A stretch of DNA of 7,657 nt from Candidatus Saccharimonadota bacterium (GTDB lineage: Bacteria > Patescibacteriota > Saccharimonadia > Saccharimonadales > UBA4665): NCBI GenBank assembly GCA_029288335.1, contig JARIHJ010000057.1:1-7657 (forward strand), read 5' to 3'. The first letter of the stretch is position 1; the number at the start of each line of letters is the position of its first letter. Below, piece after piece: positions 1-6,011 of the stretch. The notes beneath the pieces are model-generated. The model did no database searches, was not told where the DNA came from, and saw nothing but the letters and a program-made list of their open reading frames with translations. Position numbers and translations under genes: made by a program.

Positions 1-19
1 AGATGTGTATAAGAGACAG
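1..19 (+). other. Tn5/Nextera mosaic-end adapter (sequencing artefact)
   Basis: The first 19 bases, AGATGTGTATAAGAGACAG, are exactly the transposase mosaic end used in tagmentation libraries. They are not part of the genome. In the rpoC frame they create a false ATG at position 3 and the tell-tale peptide MCIRDR. Biological sequence starts at base 20. This is a technical residue, not a resident Tn5 element: no transposase or second end is visible. Confidence 0.97.
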
Positions 20-20
20 G

Positions 21-1193
21 CTAATCACCAAATCCATCGCAGAGGCGATTGATGCTGATGCTAACGTCGACAATATCAGGGTAATGAGCGTGCTGTCTTG
101 CACCGGCCTGCGTGGTGTTCCGCCGAAGTCGTATGGTATCGACCCGGCTACCGGCCAGCTAGTTGCCGCTCACAGTCCGATTGGCGTCATTGCCGCCCAG
201 AGTATCGGTGAGCCTGGCACACAGCTATCGCTCAATTCTAAGCACCGTGGTGGCGCTGTCAGCGCCGATGTAACGGCGCAAGGCTTAAACCGTGTCGAAG
301 AGTTGTTTGAAGTTCGCGCACCAAAGGGTCAAGCCTACCTAGCCGGTATCGCCGGCCAGGTTTCCGTCTCTGAAACTGCTGGGCATTACGAAGTGGAAAT
401 TACTGGCGCTGAGGTAGAAAAGGCGACTTTACCGCTAGATGGCCGCACCGCCAGCATCAAAACTGGCACCTCAGTTGCGATTGGCGATGTGCTTGCTGCC
501 GGAGAAGGCGGCAACGATCCGCTAGTTGCCCCAGTCGCCGGCAAGGCCAAAGTTGGCGCCAAAAATATCGTCATCACTCCTGTTGGTACGGCTCACGTCC
601 GCTACGAAATCCCGGCCTATAAGCAGCTAACCGTCAAGGATGGTGACACCGTCGAAGTCGGCCAGCGCCTGACTAACGGTTCGCTCAACCTCCACGAGCT
701 GATGTCGCTCTCGGGCGTGACCGCAACTCAGCGCTACATAATGACCGAAGTGCTGAAGATTTTCGCCGCTCAGGGGCAGAACATCGCCGACAAGCACCTC
801 GAGATCATCGTCCGCCAGATGTTCTCTCGCGTTCAGATCGAGGATTCCGGCGACAGCGAATTCGTCACTGGTGACATCGTTAGTAAGCTAGCTGCAGTTG
901 AGGCCAACGATAGACTAACGAAGGCGGGCAAGCAACCAGCCAAGTTCAACCAGCTGCTACTCGGCATTACCAAAGCTTCTCTATCGACCGACTCTTTCCT
1001 AAGTGCCGCCAGCTTCCAGGACACTACCCGCGTGCTAATTAACGCCGCTACCTCTGGCAGCGTCGATCATCTGTTCGGCCTTAAGGAAAACGTCATTCTG
1101 GGCCGCAAGATTCCGGTTGGCACCGGCTGGCAGCCCGACGATGATGAAGACGAAATGCCAAGCGAACTTAACGAAGTTGATTTAGAGGCATAA
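21..1193 (+). CDS. rpoC: DNA-directed RNA polymerase subunit beta' (C-terminal part, 5' truncated)
   Basis: This is the C-terminal third of the RNA polymerase beta' subunit, cut at the left by the contig end; the ATG at position 3 is adapter-derived. The family is shown by GVIAAQSIGEPGTQL (codons at about 180-227), the following trigger loop and GG motif, GLNRVEELFEVRAPKG, VRQMFSRVQI, LLGITKASLSTDSFLSAASF and GLKENVILGRKIPVGTGW, then a short acidic tail. The trigger loop runs directly into the next bridge segment, so the large SI3 insertion of Escherichia coli is absent. Two oddities: of the Cys ligands of the second zinc site only the one in VLSC (99-101) remains, with Pro and Ser at the positions of E. 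coli C895 and C898. The trigger loop reads SLNSKH where most bacteria have TMRTFH. The active-site NADFDGD motif lies outside the window. rpsL follows after 41 bases with no terminator seen, consistent with one transcript. Confidence 0.97.
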   Translation, partial: LITKSIAEAIDADANVDNIRVMSVLSCTGLRGVPPKSYGIDPATGQLVAAHSPIGVIAAQSIGEPGTQLSLNSKHRGGAVSADVTAQGLNRVEELFEVRAPKGQAYLAGIAGQVSVSETAGHYEVEITGAEVEKATLPLDGRTASIKTGTSVAIGDVLAAGEGGNDPLVAPVAGKAKVGAKNIVITPVGTAHVRYEIPAYKQLTVKDGDTVEVGQRLTNGSLNLHELMSLSGVTATQRYIMTEVLKIFAAQGQNIADKHLEIIVRQMFSRVQIEDSGDSEFVTGDIVSKLAAVEANDRLTKAGKQPAKFNQLLLGITKASLSTDSFLSAASFQDTTRVLINAATSGSVDHLFGLKENVILGRKIPVGTGWQPDDDEDEMPSELNEVDLEA

Positions 1194-1234
1194 GGGGTGG
1201 TAAGGTAGTTCGGATGGAACGAGGAAATAATTAA

Positions 1235-1648
1235 ATGCCAACGATAAATCAACTGGTCAGGAAACCACGGAGAGAGAAGACGACTAAGTCCAAGTCGCCG
1301 CATTTGCAGCGTGTCGTCAACAATTTGCGCAATGTCAACTACGAGACACCGGCGCCATTCAAGCGCGGTGTCTGTATCCGTGTAACGACGAAGACGCCGA
1401 AGAAGCCTAACTCGGCTCTCCGCAAAGTCGCCCGTGTCCGGCTGACCAACGGCCACGAAGTCTGGGCCTACATCGGCGGCGAAGGCCATAACCTGCAGGA
1501 GCACGCTGTTGTATTGGTCAAGGGTGGCCGCGTCAAGGACCTGCCCGGTGTGCGCTATCACATCGTCCGTGGTACGCTGGACCTCCAGGGTGTCGCTGGC
1601 CGCAAGCAAGGCCGCTCTAAGTACGGCACCAAGAAAGCGAGCAAATAA
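1235..1648 (+). CDS. rpsL: 30S ribosomal protein S12
   Basis: Complete 137-aa S12, a decoding-centre protein of the small subunit. It begins [15 protein letters not shown], the usual S12 start, and contains [40 protein letters not shown] and [17 protein letters not shown], ending in the basic [10 protein letters not shown] tail. Lys56, equivalent to E. coli Lys43, and Lys101 (E. coli Lys88) are both kept, so no classical streptomycin-resistance change is visible; Asp102 is the position that carries the beta-methylthio modification in E. coli. It is about 13 residues longer than the E. coli protein because of an insertion after residue 22, as in the longer Gram-positive type. A GAGGA Shine-Dalgarno at 1221-1225 sits 9 bases before the ATG. 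Its TAA overlaps the ATG of the next small gene (TAATG). Confidence 0.98.
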   Translation: MPTINQLVRKPRREKTTKSKSPHLQRVVNNLRNVNYETPAPFKRGVCIRVTTKTPKKPNSALRKVARVRLTNGHEVWAYIGGEGHNLQEHAVVLVKGGRVKDLPGVRYHIVRGTLDLQGVAGRKQGRSKYGTKKASK

Positions 1649-1875
1649 TGCCACAACCTATTCCTTTTAGCTCGGATATAATTCGTGATGAGCGTTTTGC
1701 TGATGCGAATGAAATAGCAATGTATCACCCGGAGCAATTAACCGAAGAGCAAATGCAAATGCTGAATCAGTTTCCTGAAGCGGTTGCTGTTCTACCAGTT
1801 AAAAACCGAGAGATTCCACAAGCGCTAGGTGTTGAAGCTATTTCTAGCGTTGTCGAGGAGGACAGAGATGCCTAG
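1648..1875 (+). CDS. Unknown 75-aa protein bridging rpsL and rpsG
   Basis: I do not recognise this gene. It encodes a small acidic protein (start [20 protein letters not shown], end SVVEEDRDA) without cysteines, a signal peptide or membrane segments; the middle, PEQLTEEQMQMLNQFPEA, should be helical. Its start codon overlaps the rpsL stop by one base (TAATG) and its last 8 bases overlap the rpsG start, so S12, this protein and S7 should be translationally coupled. The rpsG Shine-Dalgarno lies inside its final codons. It is more AT-rich than its neighbours: 25 of 60 bases at 1681-1740 are G or C by hand count, against 39 of 60 within rpsG at 2101-2160. That suggests later arrival or weaker codon selection. 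In E. coli the rpsL-rpsG gap is where S7 binds to repress its operon; here this gene fills it. Coding is supported by the exact overlaps, but no function can be given. Confidence 0.72.
   Translation: MPQPIPFSSDIIRDERFADANEIAMYHPEQLTEEQMQMLNQFPEAVAVLPVKNREIPQALGVEAISSVVEEDRDA
1855..1861 (+). promoter_or_regulatory. Strong Shine-Dalgarno of rpsG, inside the preceding gene
   Basis: GAGGAGG lies 6 bases before the ATG at 1868 and inside the last codons of the 75-aa gene. It decides the rpsG start: the upstream in-frame ATG at 1829 has no such site and would add 13 residues not found in S7 proteins. Confidence 0.85.
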
Positions 1876-2347
1876 GCACAAGACCAAATCACTAGTTCGA
1901 GACATTCAGCCCGACCGGCTATACAATTCCGTGCAAGTACAGCGTCTGATTAACCGCGTGATGCTAGATGGTAAAAAGCAGCTAGCCGAGAAGTTGGTTT
2001 ACTCCGGTATGCAGCAGGCCGCCGACAAGCTAAAAGTCCAGAATCCGCTAGAAGTTTTCGAACAGGCGTTCGCCAATATCGCGCCGAAAGTTGAAACCCG
2101 CAGCCGCCGCGTCGGTGGCGCCAACTACCAGATTCCTTTCGAGGTTAAGGGCCAGCGCCAGCAGCACCTCACCACAATGTGGTTCGTTGCCGCCGCTCGC
2201 GCTCGCAGCGGAATGCCCACAGACAAGCGCATCGCGCTAGAGCTACAAGATGCCTATAACAACACCGGCGCCGCCGTTAAAAAACGCGAAGACGCCCATA
2301 AAATGGCCGAGGCCAACCGAGCATTTGCTCACTTTGCGAGAGGCTAA
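1868..2347 (+). CDS. rpsG: 30S ribosomal protein S7
   Basis: Complete 159-aa S7, which nucleates assembly of the 30S head on 16S rRNA and contacts the E-site tRNA. The start MPRHKTKSLVRD is family-typical and is set by the GAGGAGG site 6 bases upstream. Recognisable parts are RLINRVMLDGKKQLAEKLVY (residues 27-46), RRVGGANYQIPFEV (80-93), ARARSGMP (110-117) and the C-terminal KKREDAHKMAEANRAFAHF (138-156). The last nine codons are unusual: CGA, GCA, TTT, GCT, TTT, GCG and AGA replace the GCC/TTC style used elsewhere in the gene. A detached second copy of this 3' end, with host-like codons, lies 1165 bases downstream. I infer that the present 3' end was supplied by an inserted cassette. The start overlaps the 75-aa gene by 8 bases, and the 114-aa gene begins 5 bases after the stop. 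Confidence 0.98.
   Translation: MPRHKTKSLVRDIQPDRLYNSVQVQRLINRVMLDGKKQLAEKLVYSGMQQAADKLKVQNPLEVFEQAFANIAPKVETRSRRVGGANYQIPFEVKGQRQQHLTTMWFVAAARARSGMPTDKRIALELQDAYNNTGAAVKKREDAHKMAEANRAFAHFARG
2304..2347 (+). repeat. rpsG 3'-end direct repeat, copy 1 (in the intact gene)
   Basis: These 44 bases match 3469-3512 at 37 positions. The first 16 bases, TGGCCGAGGCCAACCG, are identical. The remainder differs at 7 bases, all third codon positions and all synonymous. The repeat starts with TGGCC-GA-GGCCA, a perfect 5-bp inverted repeat around 2 bases. Similarity stops abruptly on both sides. Confidence 0.9.
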
Positions 2348-2352
2348 CTTAT

Positions 2353-2697
2353 ATGGCAGCTGAAGCTGTTACGACTACACCAGTGGTGCCTATGAACTAT
2401 CTGGAGCTGAATTGCCCAACTACTGGCGAGCAATGCCCTTCGAGGGAACTCATTGCACGACTTTGTAAGCCAGCTTTTGACCCGGATAACCCGCCAACAC
2501 CGGAGCAAATTGACGCCTCTGAAGAAGACGATAAGAAAAAGACAGCTTTTTTGGTCGCACATAATGCCCTTATAAACGCTTATGGTTGTATCGCTGGTCC
2601 GATTGAAAACAAGTGCCCTCCTAGCGTTGCATCCAACGCACAACCAGCTATTCGCGGGCTCAAGCGATTTTTAAAGAACAAGCTATTAGATAGGTAG
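2353..2697 (+). CDS. Unknown 114-aa cysteine-containing protein
   Basis: I do not recognise a family. The protein has five cysteines (residues 21, 28, 38, 79 and 88): NCPTTGEQCPS near the N-terminus and CIAGPIENKCPP near the C-terminus. A Pro/Asp-rich linker (about 42-62, DPDNPPTPEQ then EEDDKKK) separates the two halves, and the end is basic (GLKRFLKNKLLDR). There is no signal peptide or membrane helix, so it is probably cytoplasmic. The cysteine spacing could suit metal binding or disulfides; neither is shown. The C-x-x-G-P-[IL]-E motif recurs in the 77-aa protein at 6012. It starts 5 bases after rpsG, and the final rpsG codons (GAGAGG, 2338-2343) act as its ribosome binding site. It is AT-richer than rpsG and is the first gene of the putative cassette. 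Confidence 0.75.
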   Translation: MAAEAVTTTPVVPMNYLELNCPTTGEQCPSRELIARLCKPAFDPDNPPTPEQIDASEEDDKKKTAFLVAHNALINAYGCIAGPIENKCPPSVASNAQPAIRGLKRFLKNKLLDR

Positions 2698-2711
2698 ATT
2701 CAGGAAGTATT

Positions 2712-3005
2712 ATGGCAATGCAGTTAAACGGTCACCCAACTTTACCCTTTAAGGGAGCGGATTTTACTCCTATCCTTCGGCTTGATGATAACGCCATTCT
2801 TGATGGCAGCTTGGCAATTGCTGGCTTTGACTGGGGTGGTTTAACTGGCGAAGTTTTTCAAGATGGCGGTGTTTGCTTTCACGACGGAGACGAGATTCAG
2901 CTAGATAACAGCGAGTGGCCTTACTATTTATCCGACGAACAAATTATTGAAAGTATAAAGAGGGCTCACGACATTAAAGTGGGCAAAATACCAGAGGAAG
3001 TTTAA
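2712..3005 (+). CDS. Unknown 97-aa acidic protein
   Basis: No family is recognised. The protein is acidic and rich in Gly and Asp: LRLDDNAILDGSLAI (about 23-37), GFDWGGLTGEVFQDGG (about 39-54) and FHDGDEIQLDNSEWPYYLSD, which looks like a small beta fold, followed by a C-terminal helix (DEQIIESIKRAHDIKVGKI). No signal peptide or membrane segment is seen. An AGGAAG site at 2702-2707 precedes the ATG at 2712; a second in-frame ATG two codons later is possible but less well spaced. It follows the 114-aa gene by 14 bases and its TAA overlaps the next ATG by one base, so it is coupled to the 139-aa gene. A small acidic protein paired by overlap with a partner resembles antitoxin or immunity pairs, but nothing in the sequence proves this. 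Confidence 0.75.
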   Translation: MAMQLNGHPTLPFKGADFTPILRLDDNAILDGSLAIAGFDWGGLTGEVFQDGGVCFHDGDEIQLDNSEWPYYLSDEQIIESIKRAHDIKVGKIPEEV

Positions 3006-3424
3006 TGGCGAATAAGGAATCTCAATTTAACCGCTCTATATCGCATTATCACGAAGGGCTTGCCGAGCAGTTTCAACTAGTGCGGGAGGGTAGAGCTAAC
3101 GCCTTTGTGGTAGTTTATGGTGGCGGTTTCATTGAAACGCGGGAAGAGGCAAATCAATTTGCTCGTGACCTGTTCCATAATCCGCTGAATGCCGGAGTTA
3201 CGGAAGTCCGGGTGTTTGACGGAAACACTGCCGAAGTCGAAAGTGATATCCGCAGCAGATCTGGAGATCCGGCGCGGATTATTCCTGTAAGCTTAGATGC
3301 CCTCGATTCCCTGGAAAAGTATTGGCAGCTGGCTATTTCGGATATCGAGTGGGAGACCGCCTCTTCTGAAGTAAAGGAAGAGTACAGTAGGCTGCAGCGA
3401 GAAGCAACAGAGAAGTTAATATAA
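3005..3424 (+). CDS. Unknown 139-aa protein
   Basis: No family is recognised. The chain suggests alternating helix and strand: an N-terminal helix (HYHEGLAEQFQLVREGRA, about 15-32), a hydrophobic strand AFVVVYGGGFI (33-43), a helix REEANQFARDLFHNP, a strand GVTEVRVFDGN (about 64-74), a polar turn RSRSGDP, and a C-terminal charged helix pair (about 98-139) that could form a coiled coil. This alpha/beta pattern could be a small ligand- or RNA-binding fold; that is only inference. It has no cysteine, signal peptide or membrane segment. AGAGGAAG (2993-3000) in the end of the preceding gene is its ribosome binding site, and the start overlaps that gene by one base (TAATG). It is the last complete gene of the putative cassette. 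Confidence 0.75.
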   Translation: MANKESQFNRSISHYHEGLAEQFQLVREGRANAFVVVYGGGFIETREEANQFARDLFHNPLNAGVTEVRVFDGNTAEVESDIRSRSGDPARIIPVSLDALDSLEKYWQLAISDIEWETASSEVKEEYSRLQREATEKLI

Positions 3425-3437
3425 GTAGGAACTATTG

Positions 3438-3512
3438 ATGACAGAAGATAAGTATAAACTTAATCAAGTGGCCGAGGCCAACCGTGCCTTCGCCCACTTC
3501 GCCAGGGGCTAA
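3438..3512 (+). pseudogene. Detached rpsG 3' end fused to a mini-ORF start (24 aa)
   Basis: A short ORF starts with ATG at 3438, with TAGGA at 3426-3430 as a plausible ribosome binding site. It reads MTEDKYKLNQ, then continues in frame as VAEANRAFAHFARG and TAA. The last 13 residues and the stop are identical to the S7 C-terminus, while the first ten codons are unrelated to rpsG. The S7-like part (3469-3512) uses GCC and TTC codons as in the host genes. I read it as the original rpsG 3' end displaced by the cassette. Its AGGGG (3504-3508) still serves as ribosome binding site for the 129-aa gene 3 bases after the stop, so translation of the mini-ORF may be kept for coupling. It could instead be a short functional peptide. 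Confidence 0.8.
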
Positions 3513-3515
3513 TAG

Positions 3516-3905
3516 ATGGGTTCTAGTTTTGAATTAGATACACCTAAAGGGAATTACAACCTTAGGGTTGCTACGAGAAATGACTACTCGGACGGAGCTC
3601 TCCGCGTCGAACCCCCAATACAGGCAAGCGTAGATGATTTCAATCTGTACATTGGGGATGAATCCGGCGTTTTTTTTCATTTTCCACTCGCAGGTAAAGA
3701 AGCAACTACTTGGCAATTTGAGATTCCTGAGAATGGCGACGTTGTTTATGTGGACGGTGAGCCAGAAGATTACAGATATGTAGGTCCAGACTTAACTAAA
3801 GAAGGCCGAGCACGTTTTGCAGCCGAAAAATTAGTGAGTTATTTAGCTAATATAGAAGACGCAGAATTTTTTATAGAAAATAATTCAAAAGCAGGGATGA
3901 GTTAA
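3516..3905 (+). CDS. Unknown 129-aa protein upstream of fusA
   Basis: No family is recognised. The first 95 residues look like a beta-rich domain: [20 protein letters not shown], then [19 protein letters not shown] (about 40-58), [18 protein letters not shown] (about 64-81) and EDYRYVG. A helical C-terminus follows ([19 protein letters not shown], about 95-113). There is no cysteine, signal peptide or membrane segment. The ribosome binding site AGGGG lies within the displaced rpsG tail 7 bases upstream. The gene was probably the direct neighbour of rpsG before the cassette inserted. It contains a run of eight T (3670-3677), a possible slippage site that here keeps the frame. It is AT-rich (24 of 60 bases at 3661-3720 are G or C, against 32 of 60 within fusA at 5221-5280). 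fusA begins 5 bases after its stop. Confidence 0.75.
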   Translation: MGSSFELDTPKGNYNLRVATRNDYSDGALRVEPPIQASVDDFNLYIGDESGVFFHFPLAGKEATTWQFEIPENGDVVYVDGEPEDYRYVGPDLTKEGRARFAAEKLVSYLANIEDAEFFIENNSKAGMS

Positions 3906-3910
3906 TATTT

Positions 3911-5998
3911 ATGGCAGAGAAGAAATACGCACTAGATAAGATCAGAAACATTGGGATTATTGCCCACATTGATGCCGGTAAAACGACGACGACCGAAGGA
4001 ATTTTGTACCGCACTGGTTTGAAGCACAAAATCGGCGAAGTCCACCAAGGCGAGACGACGACCGACTGGATGGCGCAGGAAAAGGAGCGCGGCATCACGA
4101 TCGTGTCAGCCGCCATTACTTGCTACTGGAAAGATCACCAGATCAATATTATTGACACGCCCGGTCACATCGACTTCACAGTCGAGGTTGAGCGCTCTTT
4201 ACGTGTTCTTGACGGCGCCGTCGTAGTTTTTGATGGCAAAATGGGCGTCGAATCGCAGTCCGAAACTGTCTGGCGCCAGGCCGACAAGTACGGCGTGCCG
4301 CGCATTTGCTTTATTAACAAGATTAACCAAACTGGTGGCGGCTTCGAAAAATCGTTAGAGTCAATCCACAATCGCTTGAGCAAGCGAGCCTTCCCAGTCC
4401 ACCTGCCGATCGGTTTTGAGCAATCAGTTAGCGGCGTCGTCGACTTGGTCGATATGAAGGCCTACACCTACAAAGATTACACCGACCACGAGCTAGTCCA
4501 GGGTGAAATTCCGGCCGATATGCTAGAGGAAGCCAAGCGCTACCGCTCGCTACTGATTGAAAATGCCGTCGCCGAAGACGAAAAAATGCTTGAGAAGTAC
4601 TTTGAAGTTGGTGAGGAAGGCTTGAGTACAGATGAAATCCGTCAGGCCATCCGTACGGCCACGCTGACCGGCAAGTTCTTCCCGGTGACCGGCGGCGACG
4701 GTCGCGGCGTTATCGTCGAAAAAGTGCTCGATATGGTGACTGATTTCTTGCCCAGCCCGGAAGAGGCCGGGGCTGTCTGGGGAACTCACCCCAAATCAGG
4801 CGATGAAATCAGCCGCGAACCTAGCGAGAGCCAGCCGTTTGCGGCGCTAGCCTTTAAGATTACGACCGACGCATTTGTTGGCAAGCTGGCCTACTTCCGC
4901 GTTTATTCCGGCAAGCTCCAAGCCGGTAGCTACATCCTAAATAGCTCGACCGGCGAGAAGGAACGCGTCGGCCGGGTCGTCCGTATGCAGGCTGATAAGC
5001 GTGAAGATGTCACCGAAGTGGGAGCCGGCGATATTGCCGCCATCGTCGGCTTAAAGGGCACTACGACCGGCAACACTTTGTGCGATCAAAATAATCCAAT
5101 TGTGCTCGAATCGATCACTTTCCCGGAGCCGCCAGTCTCGATCGCGATCGAGCCGAAGACCAAAGCTGACCAGGAAAAAATGAGCCTGGCTCTGCAGCGC
5201 CTAGCCGAGGAAGACCCGACTTTCCGAATTCGCGTCGACGAGGAAACCGGCCAAACGATTATTTCCGGCATGGGCGAACTTCACCTCGAAATTATTGTCG
5301 ACCGAATGAAGCGCGAATTCAGTGTTGAGGCTAATGTCGGCCAGCCGCAAGTTGCTTACCGCGAAACCATCCGCAAAGACGCTGTCGAAGTTCAGGGTAA
5401 GTTTATCCGCCAGTCCGGCGGCCGTGGTCAGTACGGCGATGTTTGGCTAAGGCTATCTCAGAACGAAGCTGGCGCCGGCTTCGAATTCATCAACTCTATC
5501 AAGGGCGGCGTCATTCCTGGCGAGTACATTCCAGCTGTCAAGAAAGGCATTGAAGAAGCTATGTCTAACGGTGTTATTGCCGGCTATCCGGTGGTCGACA
5601 TTAAGGCTGAGCTCTACGACGGTAGTTACCACGAAGTCGACTCATCAGAAATGGCCTTCTCGATCGCGGGCTCGATGGCGCTCCAAGAGGGCGTCAAAAA
5701 GGCCAATCCGACACTGCTAGAGCCGATTATGAAAGTAGTTGTGGTTACACCGGAGGAATTTATGGGTGACGTCATCGGTGATTTAAACTCTAAGCGCGGC
5801 CGCATCGAATCGATGGAAGACCTCTCGCCTGGTGTCAAAGAAATTACCAGCTTTGTGCCGCTCGGCGAAATGTTCGGTTATACGACCAATCTACGCTCTA
5901 ACACCCAGGGTCGTGCCGCTAGCTCAATGGAACTCGACCACTATGCCGACGTCCCGAACAACGTCGCCGAAGCTATCATTGCCAAGAATTCTAAATAA
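3911..5998 (+). CDS. fusA: Elongation factor G
   Basis: Full-length 695-aa EF-G, the cytoplasmic GTPase that drives translocation of tRNA and mRNA and, with RRF, ribosome recycling. The GTP domain has G1 AHIDAGKT (18-25), switch I ending in RGITI (60-64) and G3 DTPGH (82-86, with the catalytic His86). Later domains are clear: [66 protein letters not shown] in domain IV and [10 protein letters not shown] in domain V. Two guanine-recognition motifs deviate: G4 is NKIN (136-139, bases 4316-4327) rather than NKMD, and the G5 region reads VTGGDGRGV (about 259-267) where E. coli has a GSA motif. The rest is well conserved, so it should be the main functional EF-G, not a decayed copy. The Shine-Dalgarno is weak (AGGGA, 3893-3897, 13 bases from the ATG), which suggests coupling to the 129-aa gene. 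Confidence 0.98.
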   Translation: MAEKKYALDKIRNIGIIAHIDAGKTTTTEGILYRTGLKHKIGEVHQGETTTDWMAQEKERGITIVSAAITCYWKDHQINIIDTPGHIDFTVEVERSLRVLDGAVVVFDGKMGVESQSETVWRQADKYGVPRICFINKINQTGGGFEKSLESIHNRLSKRAFPVHLPIGFEQSVSGVVDLVDMKAYTYKDYTDHELVQGEIPADMLEEAKRYRSLLIENAVAEDEKMLEKYFEVGEEGLSTDEIRQAIRTATLTGKFFPVTGGDGRGVIVEKVLDMVTDFLPSPEEAGAVWGTHPKSGDEISREPSESQPFAALAFKITTDAFVGKLAYFRVYSGKLQAGSYILNSSTGEKERVGRVVRMQADKREDVTEVGAGDIAAIVGLKGTTTGNTLCDQNNPIVLESITFPEPPVSIAIEPKTKADQEKMSLALQRLAEEDPTFRIRVDEETGQTIISGMGELHLEIIVDRMKREFSVEANVGQPQVAYRETIRKDAVEVQGKFIRQSGGRGQYGDVWLRLSQNEAGAGFEFINSIKGGVIPGEYIPAVKKGIEEAMSNGVIAGYPVVDIKAELYDGSYHEVDSSEMAFSIAGSMALQEGVKKANPTLLEPIMKVVVVTPEEFMGDVIGDLNSKRGRIESMEDLSPGVKEITSFVPLGEMFGYTTNLRSNTQGRAASSMELDHYADVPNNVAEAIIAKNSK

Positions 5999-6011
5999 TA
6001 AGACAGATAGA

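Larger units (their letters stand above)
2304..3484 (+). mobile_element. Putative three-gene cassette inserted in the rpsG 3' end
   Basis: This segment is bounded by the 16-bp direct repeat (2304-2319 and 3469-3484). It holds a recoded rpsG tail, three unknown genes (114, 97 and 139 aa) and the start of a mini-ORF. An element that enters the 3' end of a conserved gene and restores its coding sequence is a known strategy of site-specific integrating elements. The detached host-style tail at the right edge and the lower G+C (23 of 60 bases at 2521-2580) fit this reading. No integrase, transposase, homing endonuclease or terminal inverted repeat is encoded, so it would be non-autonomous. An alternative is recombination with related DNA through the 16-bp microhomology. 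Confidence 0.5.

Noticed and set aside
1..19. A genuine Tn5 end or mobile element at the left edge
   Set aside because: It is the exact library mosaic end at base 1 of the contig, with no transposase or partner end; a technical residue is the far simpler explanation.
1194..1234. Terminator or promoter between rpoC and rpsL
   Set aside because: No stem-loop with T-run and no convincing -35/-10 pair is visible in these 41 bases; only the rpsL ribosome binding site is clear.
1067..1654. 195-codon minus-strand frame opposite the rpoC end and rpsL
   Set aside because: It is antisense to rpsL and the end of rpoC, both certain genes with strong codon constraint; its translation has no recognisable protein features and no ribosome binding site was evident.
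1829..1867. Upstream ATG giving a 172-aa S7
   Set aside because: The extra residues are unlike S7 N-termini, and GAGGAGG at 1855-1861 is placed for the ATG at 1868.
3670..3677. T8 run as a programmed frameshift site or sequencing error
   Set aside because: The 129-aa frame continues intact across it as Val-Phe-Phe-His, and no alternative frame downstream is longer or better placed.
5832..6011. Long in-frame extension upstream of the 77-aa gene
   Set aside because: It would overlap the fusA 3' end in another frame for most of its length; the ATG at 6012 just after fusA is the sensible start.
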